Position numbers and translations under genes: made by a program | DNA from: Planctomycetaceae bacterium | GTDB lineage: Bacteria > Planctomycetota > Planctomycetia > Pirellulales > Pirellulaceae | Reading direction: 5' to 3' | DNA length: 6,582 nucleotides | NCBI GenBank assembly: GCA_007695205.1 | Contig: REEF01000761.1 | Span: 1-6,582, forward strand | Notes under the pieces: generated by a model | What the model was told of the DNA's origin: nothing | What the model saw: the letters and a program-made list of their open reading frames with translations, nothing else | The model's database searches: none | Part shown: positions 1-5,255 of the stretch, piece after piece | How positions within the stretch are numbered: position 1 is the first letter of the stretch | How the letters are laid out: every line of letters starts with the position of its first letter

Positions 1-1
1 C

Positions 2-55
2 AGGCACACTCCGTGTGCCGTCCGCAGTTTACGGCACACGGAGTGTGCCTACTAC
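2..55. repeat. REP-like paired hairpins (perfect 20-bp inverted repeat)
   Basis: Bases 2-21 and 31-50 are perfect reverse complements separated by a 9-nt spacer. Each arm is also a hairpin by itself: GGCACAC-TCC-GTGTGCC at 3-19 and GGCACAC-GGA-GTGTGCC at 33-49. The DNA could therefore form either one long stem or two small ones. On the minus strand the right arm is preceded by GTAG (CTAC at 49-52 and again at 52-55 on the + strand). A GTAG tetranucleotide 5' of a small hairpin is the known layout of REP elements used by RAYT enzymes, and two facing REPs resemble a BIME. The base before the left arm is C, so the left arm lacks this flank as far as the window shows. It could also act as a transcription terminator for a gene to the left, but no T-run follows. 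Confidence 0.8.
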
Positions 56-173
56 CTTTCACGCGGTGCCTGGGGATTCTAACACGATCGCAGCCGAGCT
101 GCCAGCAGCCGACCAACACAATGCGACTTACGACATGGCTGGATTGCCGAGTTCCCGCCGCAAAAGATTTTTG

Positions 174-179
174 TATACT
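174..179 (+). promoter_or_regulatory. Possible -10 element (TATACT) for the isomerase gene
   Basis: TATACT lies 45 nt upstream of the chosen start codon, directly after an A/T-rich stretch. The only -35 candidate at an acceptable distance is the poor TTCCCG at 152-157, with a 16-nt spacer. The motif is therefore plausible but unproven. Confidence 0.4.
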
Positions 180-224
180 GATGTTGGCGTCGGTTCGTCC
201 GTTTTTTCGATTACAAGGAGTTCA

Positions 225-1052
225 ATGATGGGGCGTATCTATCTGGGAGTGAACATGGAGTTCGTTCGGCACGATGACAAGCCGTTCGAATGGGGCGTAG
301 AAAAAGCGGCCGAACTGGGGTACGAGTATGTCGAGCCGATGGTTCATTGGGGACGCGAGCTGTTGAGCGAGGCAGGATATTTTCACAGCGTGTCGATGCT
401 GGACGATCCGCTGCGGATCCGTCGAGCGTGCGAGCGGTTCGGGGTTCAGTTGTCCGGATTGTCGGCTCATTGCCCGTTGTGCAAGCCCGAGATCAGCACC
501 GAATACCTGAAGCAGGCGATCCGTTTCGCAGCCGAATGCGGCGCCCCGGTGGTCAACACCGACGAAGGGCCCAAGCCGTTGTGGACGACGGCCGACGAGG
601 ATCACATGTTGATGCGTTACGTATTACGCGAGGCGTCGACCGTCGCGGAGAGCCGTGGGATCCTGATCGGCTTGGAACCGCATCAGCAGTATAGCAAGAC
701 GCCGGCCGGTCTGGATCGGATCTACCAGTTAGTGGATTCACCGGTGATCGGTATCAATTTCGATACCGGCAACGGCTACCTGTCCGGCGAAGATCCCATC
801 GGCTGGTTACAGCAGGTCAACGATCGTCTGGTCCATCTGCACGCGAAGGATATCTCGGTAGCCCAGTCGGACAGCGAACGAGGCAAAGTGACGGGCACGC
901 CGGTCGGTTGTGCCTGTGGCGAGGGGGTCATCGACTGGGCTCGAGTGATCGAGGTCTGCAAATCATGCCCCCGCGATATCGTCTTCAGCGTCGAATGCGG
1001 CACCGTCGACCAGGCGCAACGCAGCATCGAGTACCTTCGCCCACTGCTGTGA
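225..1052 (+). CDS. Sugar phosphate isomerase/epimerase-like TIM-barrel protein
   Basis: This encodes a 275-residue protein that I read as a member of the xylose isomerase-like TIM-barrel superfamily (AP endonuclease family 2 fold). Members isomerise, epimerise or cleave sugars and cyclitols using a divalent metal. Candidate metal ligands sit at the ends of successive strands: E151 in GLEPH, D180 in NFDTGN, H206 in HLHAKD and E257 in SVECGT. An earlier VEP segment (E37) and the AHC segment around H82 also fit the barrel. The length is normal for the family. There is no signal peptide, so it should be cytoplasmic. The start is set by AAGGAG at 215-220, just before two adjacent ATG codons (225 and 228); either could be used. 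The frame stays open back to position 15, but that extension would translate the hairpin repeat and the promoter region, so I reject it. The gene lies 88 nt upstream of a Gfo/Idh/MocA oxidoreductase, a common partner in sugar and inositol catabolism. The substrate is unknown. Confidence 0.85.
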   Translation: MMGRIYLGVNMEFVRHDDKPFEWGVEKAAELGYEYVEPMVHWGRELLSEAGYFHSVSMLDDPLRIRRACERFGVQLSGLSAHCPLCKPEISTEYLKQAIRFAAECGAPVVNTDEGPKPLWTTADEDHMLMRYVLREASTVAESRGILIGLEPHQQYSKTPAGLDRIYQLVDSPVIGINFDTGNGYLSGEDPIGWLQQVNDRLVHLHAKDISVAQSDSERGKVTGTPVGCACGEGVIDWARVIEVCKSCPRDIVFSVECGTVDQAQRSIEYLRPLL

Positions 1053-1125
1053 ACCGCTGAGCCGAGTCGAGTACCTGTCATGATCATCAACCGTTCGTGC
1101 CATGAACAAAACGTTATTTTAACCT

Positions 1126-1133
1126 GAGGGGAG
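1126..1133 (+). promoter_or_regulatory. Strong ribosome binding site of the first oxidoreductase
   Basis: GAGGGGAG lies 7 nt before the ATG at 1141 and fixes that start. The 88-nt gap between the isomerase and this gene (1053-1140) holds no visible terminator and no convincing promoter, so read-through from the upstream gene is likely. Confidence 0.7.
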
Positions 1134-1140
1134 TTCCACC

Positions 1141-2400
1141 ATGTCCACGCGTTTCTTGCATCGTCGCGATGCTCTGAAATCGATGATTGCGGCGGCTGCC
1201 GCTCCGTATGTGATCACCTCGACCGCATTGGGCAATGCGGACACACCGCCAGCCAGCGAGCGGGTGACGCTGGGGTATCTGGGCGTCGGCGGTCAGGGCC
1301 GAGGTCTGCTGAATGCGATGCTGCGGTGCCAGGGGGCGCAGAGCGTCGCGTGTGCGGATGCTTACTCGGATCGTGCCCAGGCGGTGGCCACAATGATTCA
1401 AGGCACGGCTTATGACGATTTCCGTGAACTGCTGGCTCGCGACGACATCGATGCCGTGGTGATCGCCACTCCGGACCATTGGCACGTGCCCATGGCCAAC
1501 GCGGCGGCTCGCGCCGGAAAAGATGCCTATGTGGAAAAACCTCTAGGGCTGACGGCCGAAGAGAACTTGGCTTGCCGCCAGGTGTTTGAGCAGCACGAGC
1601 GGGTCTTCCAGTACGGAACGCAACAACGCAGCTCGGCGCATTGCCGCCACTACTGCAGCCTGGTCGCCAGCGGCAAGATCGGCAAGATCAAAGCGTTGGA
1701 GGTCGTTGCGCCCAACGGCGGCGCGGGCGGAACGACGCAAGAAGCGCCCGTGCCTCCGAATTTGAACTACGACATGTGGATCGGGCCGGCGCCAATGAAG
1801 CCGTACACGCCCGATCGCTGCAAGACGCCCGGCAGCTACTGGATCTACGACTACTCGATCGGCTACCTGGCCGGTTGGGGAGCCCATCCGCTGGACCTGC
1901 TGGTCTGGGGCTGCGATTGCGATCTGGCGGGACCGATGACCTTCCAGGGTACGGGGAAGATCCCGACCGAAGGGCTCTACGATACCGTCTACGACTGGGA
2001 CGTGACCATCCGGATGGCCCACGAGGTGACGATGACTTTCAAGCCCGGCGGCGATTCGACCAAGTTCATCGGCGAAGACGGATGGGTGACCGTTGCTCGC
2101 GCCCGCGATCGGTGCGACGCCTATCCGGCCTCGTTGAACACCCTGCAACTGGCCCCCGAAGAGATGCTGCCGGCCAGCCCCGGACACTATCAGAACTTCA
2201 TCGATTGTGTGAAGAGCCGCGAGACGCCGGTCAGCGATCTGGCGGACGCCGTGCGTTCGGACATGATCAGCCAGATTTGCGACATCGCCATCCGGCTGGG
2301 ACGGCCGGTCACCTGGGACCCGACCAAGGAAGAAATCCTGGACGACGCAGAAGCGACGGCCATGCTGGCGCGCCCACGCCGTGAGCCCTGGACCCTGTAG
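1141..2400 (+). CDS. Gfo/Idh/MocA family oxidoreductase with Tat signal
   Basis: This 419-residue protein is probably an exported NAD(P)-dependent sugar oxidoreductase. Residues 1-34 form a twin-arginine signal: HRRDAL with R8-R9, then an Ala-rich hydrophobic stretch ending near ALGNA. The mature part opens with a Rossmann fold, with the dinucleotide loop GVGGQGRG at 48-55. The family signature EKP is at 132-134 in YVEKPLGLTAEE, where the lysine is the conserved active-site residue. GWGAHPLDL at 245-253 carries the usual catalytic His (H249) and Asp (D252). The C-terminal half is the alpha/beta substrate domain, with the segment GHYQNFIDCVKSRETPVSD near 348-366 typical of planctomycete members. 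Tat export fits glucose-fructose oxidoreductase, which carries its cofactor tightly bound through the membrane. The gene follows the TIM-barrel isomerase and precedes an LRR lipoprotein by 12 nt. The specific substrate cannot be named. Confidence 0.9.
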   Translation: MSTRFLHRRDALKSMIAAAAAPYVITSTALGNADTPPASERVTLGYLGVGGQGRGLLNAMLRCQGAQSVACADAYSDRAQAVATMIQGTAYDDFRELLARDDIDAVVIATPDHWHVPMANAAARAGKDAYVEKPLGLTAEENLACRQVFEQHERVFQYGTQQRSSAHCRHYCSLVASGKIGKIKALEVVAPNGGAGGTTQEAPVPPNLNYDMWIGPAPMKPYTPDRCKTPGSYWIYDYSIGYLAGWGAHPLDLLVWGCDCDLAGPMTFQGTGKIPTEGLYDTVYDWDVTIRMAHEVTMTFKPGGDSTKFIGEDGWVTVARARDRCDAYPASLNTLQLAPEEMLPASPGHYQNFIDCVKSRETPVSDLADAVRSDMISQICDIAIRLGRPVTWDPTKEEILDDAEATAMLARPRREPWTL

Positions 2401-2412
2401 CAAAGGAAGCCC

Positions 2413-3858
2413 ATGCTGGCAGCCATCGAGCAGAAGATCGCGGGCCAATCGCGCCAAGGTGGTCGGCCGGTCCGGTACCCAGCAGCGGCGTTGGTCCTGC
2501 TGGCCGCCCTGGCGGGCTGTCGCGGCGACGATCCGACGGCCGAACCATCCGGCCCGCCGATATCCACAAGCGAGCAACCGAAGGCTCCAACGGATCCCGA
2601 TCCGGAAGGGATGCCTTCTGACGAAAGCTTGTCGGTGGACCAGCGTGCATGGGTCCAGGCCATCTTGGACGACGATGCCGCGGCCGATACTTTGCCCAGC
2701 GATCTGGACCCCGCTTGGGTCGAGGCGGTTCAGCGAGTCGATCAGGTGGGGGGATCTTTCGAATTCGATGCAAACGGACGGCTGGTCGGCATCGACTTGG
2801 CCGGTGGTCGCGTCACGGTTCGCGGCGCCGACTTGCAGCATCTGGTCGCTTTCGAAGACCTGCGCCGTCTGCGGATCTCCAGCAGCGATGCGGGCAGCGA
2901 GCAGATCGCTCCGCTGGCCAGCTTGAGCCAGTTGCGCGAATTGGCTCTGAACAACTCGAAGATCGATGCCGACGGATTGCGCGAACTGAGCGTGCTGGAA
3001 CATCTGGTGGCGCTGGACTTGCAGCGGTCGATCCATCTTCAGGACGAATCGCTCGCCGTGCTGGCCGACTTCCCCAGCCTCGAAGAACTGGGGCTGGTCG
3101 AAGGCGTCATCACCGACGCAGGCTTGGATCGTTTACAGCGTATTCGTCGCTTGAGGAGACTGGATTTGCGAGCCTGTTCGCAAGTCACCAACGCGGGATT
3201 GAAGAAATTGGCCGGGTTCGAGAGCCTGCGAGTGTTGCGTGTGGGGGGCGCCATGATCGACGACACGAGCCTGACGGTGCTGGCCAAGGTCGCCAACTTG
3301 ACCAGTCTGACGATCGAAGACGCATCGATCACCGACCAGGGGTTCGCCGCGTTGGGCAACCTGCCGCTGGAGGATTTGAGTTTAAGCCGTTGTTTCGGGA
3401 TCACCGACGCGGCGTTTCCCACGATCGGCCAGTTCTCACGCTTGCGGCAGTTGTACATCCGCGACATCCTGATCGGCGGTTCGGAACTCGGACAATTGGC
3501 GTCGATCCCCGGACTGGTTAGCCTGCGTCTGCGGCAGACGGCTGTGGGGGACAGCGCGCTGGACGCCCTGGCGGATCTGCCCGCGCTGCGCCGTCTGGAA
3601 CTGGCCCAGACCTGGATCACCGACGAAGGCCTAGCCTCGATCGGCCGGTTGCATCGCCTGAACCACCTGGATCTGGAAGACAATCAGCTCAGTGACGCAG
3701 GCGTCCAGCACCTCGGATCTCTGCTCGAACTCCAGCGGCTCAGTCTTGCCGAAAACCCCGCGATCACCGACGCCGCACTCCCATGGTTACGTGCGTTACC
3801 CAAACTGCGCGACATCGATCTCCGCGGCACCTCCACGAAAAGGACAGGCATTTTTTAG
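2413..3858 (+). CDS. Leucine-rich-repeat lipoprotein, C-terminus altered by an inserted repeat
   Basis: This 481-residue protein begins with a charged N-region and a hydrophobic stretch (25-35) ending in a lipobox, LAGC, with C36 as the lipidation site. It is therefore expected to be membrane-anchored and exposed outside the cytoplasm. A Pro/Asp/Glu-rich linker follows to about residue 72. From about residue 150 there are 13 full repeats of 23-25 residues of the form LxxLxL...ITDAGLxxL, followed by a broken 14th (LRDIDLRGTST). LRR solenoids of this kind bind proteins or ligands; the partner is unknown. The ATG follows AAAGGAAG at 2402-2409 and lies 12 nt after the upstream stop, so it is probably co-transcribed with the oxidoreductase. 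The last six residues, KRTGIF, and the first base of the TAG stop are the translated AAAAGGACAGGCATTTTTT repeat that borders the transposase. The original end of the last repeat and any capping segment are therefore missing. The protein may still fold. Confidence 0.85.
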   Translation: MLAAIEQKIAGQSRQGGRPVRYPAAALVLLAALAGCRGDDPTAEPSGPPISTSEQPKAPTDPDPEGMPSDESLSVDQRAWVQAILDDDAAADTLPSDLDPAWVEAVQRVDQVGGSFEFDANGRLVGIDLAGGRVTVRGADLQHLVAFEDLRRLRISSSDAGSEQIAPLASLSQLRELALNNSKIDADGLRELSVLEHLVALDLQRSIHLQDESLAVLADFPSLEELGLVEGVITDAGLDRLQRIRRLRRLDLRACSQVTNAGLKKLAGFESLRVLRVGGAMIDDTSLTVLAKVANLTSLTIEDASITDQGFAALGNLPLEDLSLSRCFGITDAAFPTIGQFSRLRQLYIRDILIGGSELGQLASIPGLVSLRLRQTAVGDSALDALADLPALRRLELAQTWITDEGLASIGRLHRLNHLDLEDNQLSDAGVQHLGSLLELQRLSLAENPAITDAALPWLRALPKLRDIDLRGTSTKRTGIF

Positions 3859-3888
3859 CGACAGGCACGAAAAGGACAGGCATTTTTT
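3834..3888 (+). repeat. Two tandem direct copies of the RAYT-flanking repeat
   Basis: Two identical 23-bp copies lie at 3834-3856 and 3866-3888, offset by 32 bp. Each is CACG followed by AAAAGGACAGGCATTTTT and one more T. The octamer GACAGGCA occurs three times here, at 3843, 3860 and 3875; the middle one lies between the copies. Each copy has A-tract and T-tract flanks that could pair around the GGACAGGCA centre. The first copy overlaps the end of the LRR coding sequence. The second ends 2 nt before the transposase -35 box. The inverted copy on the other side of the transposase (5127-5147) marks these as the left boundary of the unit. Confidence 0.88.
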
Positions 3889-3890
3889 GC

Positions 3891-3919
3891 TTGCCATCTG
3901 GAACGTGGGTAGCTATCAT
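3891..3919 (+). promoter_or_regulatory. Promoter of the transposase gene
   Basis: TTGCCA at 3891-3896 and TATCAT at 3914-3919 are separated by 17 nt, a good sigma-70-type arrangement. Transcription would start near 3926, leaving a leader of about 30 nt. The -35 box begins 3 nt after the end of the second repeat copy, so a protein bound to the repeat could block or help RNA polymerase. Confidence 0.55.
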
Positions 3920-3957
3920 GATGGTTTTGGGGGATTATCAAATCGGGAGGATTCGCG

Positions 3958-4992
3958 ATGACTGTGGCTCGAGATCAACTCGTGGACGTGAACGTAACTC
4001 GTTACTATCACAGTATTTCTCGATGCGTGCGTCGGGCTTTTTTGTGTGGCGAGGGATCTGAACATCGCAAGAAGTGGATCGAAGACCGCTTGCAGACGCT
4101 TTCCGGAGCTTTCTCCGTGTCGGTCTGTGCCTTTGCCGTCATGGATGACCATCTGCACGTTCTGGTGCGGTTGGATCCGGATGCCGCAAGCGGCTGGTCG
4201 GCCGAGGATGTCGTCCGGCGGTGGTTGGTAGCCTATCCACAAAAGTCGGCAGACGGGCAGATCATCCGGGTGACCCGGGCTTGGATCGACGATCAGGCCA
4301 GCGATGAGCGCCGGGTGGACGTTCTGCAGGCGCGGTTGAGCAACTTGAGCTGGTTCATGAAGGCGTTGAGAGAGCCGCTGGCCCGGATGGCGAACAAGGA
4401 AGATGACTGCAAAGGCGTCTTTTGGGACTCACGTTACAAGTCGATTGCGATTCTGGACGACGGAGCGTTGCTGGCTACTTGTGTGTATATCGATCTGAAC
4501 CCCGTGGCGGCCGGTTTGGCTGCCACGCCGGAGACAAGCCGGTACACATCGCTGCGTCAGCGAGTGGCACATGCCAAGGCCCGAGGGAAACTACGCGCCT
4601 TGAAAGCGGCGGCCCGAGGCAGTGTGGCCGGCAGCCACGCGTCCGGAGCGGTGGAGGAGGATCTGTGGCTGTGCCCCATCGAAGACCGGCGACGCGAGGG
4701 CTCGTTGCGCGAAGGTATGCTGGAGGGCTTTTCGTTGGGCAGTTACCTGCTGCTGGTCGACTACACCAGCCGGCTATACCGCCAGGGCAAAGCGCGTGTA
4801 AGCCCGGAGGTCGCCTCTATTTTGGACCGTTTGGGAACGAGCGACGAGGTTTGGGGGCAGCGCATGCTGCGGATGCTGGAGAAGCCCCGGTTATTTGGCA
4901 GCTATTTCAGCACGGACCAACAGCGATTGCGACAGCTTGCGCATCAGCGAGGCGTCCATCACCTGGACAACGTAGCAGGCTCGAACGCCTAA
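3958..4992 (+). CDS. REP-associated tyrosine transposase (RAYT, Y1/HUH family)
   Basis: This 344-residue protein belongs to the IS200-like Y1 transposase superfamily, long RAYT branch. These enzymes nick and join single-stranded DNA at short hairpin or repeat sequences. The N-terminal part has the family opening YYHSISRCVRRAFLCG (16-31). The metal-binding HUH motif is HLH at 65-67 within MDDHLHVLVRL. FWDSRYKS (155-162) is the conserved block before the last core helix. YIDLNPVAAGL (177-187) is the usual RAYT helix, and its Y177 is the candidate catalytic tyrosine. A C-terminal extension from about 235 (LWLCPIED, then EGFSLGSYLLLVDYTSRL) matches my recollection of long RAYTs, which carry a ...YLELVDWTGR... 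segment there. The length is full and no frameshift is seen, so the gene looks intact. The start is set by GGGAGG at 3945-3950, 7 nt before the ATG. It has its own promoter and is bordered by its likely recognition repeats. Confidence 0.9.
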   Translation: MTVARDQLVDVNVTRYYHSISRCVRRAFLCGEGSEHRKKWIEDRLQTLSGAFSVSVCAFAVMDDHLHVLVRLDPDAASGWSAEDVVRRWLVAYPQKSADGQIIRVTRAWIDDQASDERRVDVLQARLSNLSWFMKALREPLARMANKEDDCKGVFWDSRYKSIAILDDGALLATCVYIDLNPVAAGLAATPETSRYTSLRQRVAHAKARGKLRALKAAARGSVAGSHASGAVEEDLWLCPIEDRRREGSLREGMLEGFSLGSYLLLVDYTSRLYRQGKARVSPEVASILDRLGTSDEVWGQRMLRMLEKPRLFGSYFSTDQQRLRQLAHQRGVHHLDNVAGSNA

Positions 4993-5126
4993 CTCCAGGT
5001 ATCCCATCGCTCGTCGGCACGCCCGCCGAATCCCATCGGGTTCCGACGTTTCCAAGTCGCCGTCGCCAATCGTCCACACCGTCGATCGATTCGGCGATCC
5101 CGGTGCCTTTCACCTGCAGCGTTTTG
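4993..5126. other. Non-coding tail between transposase stop and right repeat
   Basis: I find no gene here. There is no clear terminator hairpin with a T-run after the transposase. A weak 4-bp hairpin GGTG/CACC (5102-5105 with 5111-5114) lies just before the right repeat and may be chance. Confidence 0.5.
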
Positions 5127-5147
5127 AAAAATGCCTGTCCTTTTTTT
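5127..5147 (-). repeat. Inverted copy of the RAYT-flanking repeat (right end)
   Basis: Read on the minus strand this is seven A, GGACAGGCA, then five T. Its 18-bp core AAAAGGACAGGCATTTTT is identical to the left copies but in opposite orientation. It can be drawn as an imperfect hairpin: GCAGC at 5116-5120 with GCTGC at 5148-5152, and the A- and T-tracts pairing inside. Unlike the left side, there is only one copy. Confidence 0.85.
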
Positions 5148-5198
5148 GCTGCTGGTGTTGTTGGCGGCGGATGGCGAGCGGTTTGTCTCGAGACCGTG

Positions 5199-5204
5199 TA
5201 CAAT
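5199..5204 (+). promoter_or_regulatory. Possible -10 element (TACAAT) for the second oxidoreductase
   Basis: TACAAT lies 51 nt before the start codon at 5256 and about 50 nt after the right end of the transposase unit. No matching -35 box is found at the usual 15-19 nt distance, so the call is tentative. Confidence 0.35.
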
Positions 5205-5255
5205 CAAGGGCGATCGGCTTGGTTTTTTGTTTCGAGTAGCATGGGAGGTTTTGTT

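Larger units (their letters stand above)
3834..5147 (+). mobile_element. RAYT transposase unit bounded by inverted GGACAGGCA repeats
   Basis: The unit consists of the two tandem repeat copies on the left, the transposase gene, a 134-nt non-coding tail (4993-5126) and a single inverted repeat copy on the right. The 18-bp core AAAAGGACAGGCATTTTT matches exactly between left copies and right copy. I see no target-site duplication, which fits Y1/HUH enzymes because they do not make one. RAYT genes are usually single-copy chromosomal genes whose flanking repeats are dispersed in the genome, so this may be a domesticated unit and not an active insertion sequence. The exact ends are uncertain; the outermost repeat bases are used here. 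Confidence 0.7.

Noticed and set aside
15..224. In-frame upstream extension of the isomerase gene, starting at an ATG at 15
   Set aside because: It would translate the hairpin repeat and the promoter-like region and adds no recognisable domain. A clear ribosome binding site at 215-220 supports the start at 225 or 228.
1053..1140. Possible terminator between the isomerase and first oxidoreductase, around the TCATGATCA palindrome
   Set aside because: The palindrome is short and AT-rich with no GC stem and no T-run after it.
1543..3036. Long minus-strand open frame of 497 codons opposite the first oxidoreductase and the LRR gene
   Set aside because: It is antisense to two well-supported genes, is rich in Arg, Gln and Asp as expected of a reverse-frame shadow, and shows no motif.
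3834..3888. CRISPR-like reading of the tandem repeats
   Set aside because: There are only two copies, 9 bp apart, with no spacers of protospacer length and no cas genes. The inverted copy beyond the transposase explains them better.
4422..5255. In-frame upstream extension of the second oxidoreductase through the transposase gene
   Set aside because: The frame is open only because the GC-rich transposase is read out of frame. A Tat signal begins exactly at 5256 after a good ribosome binding site, so this is not a fusion protein.
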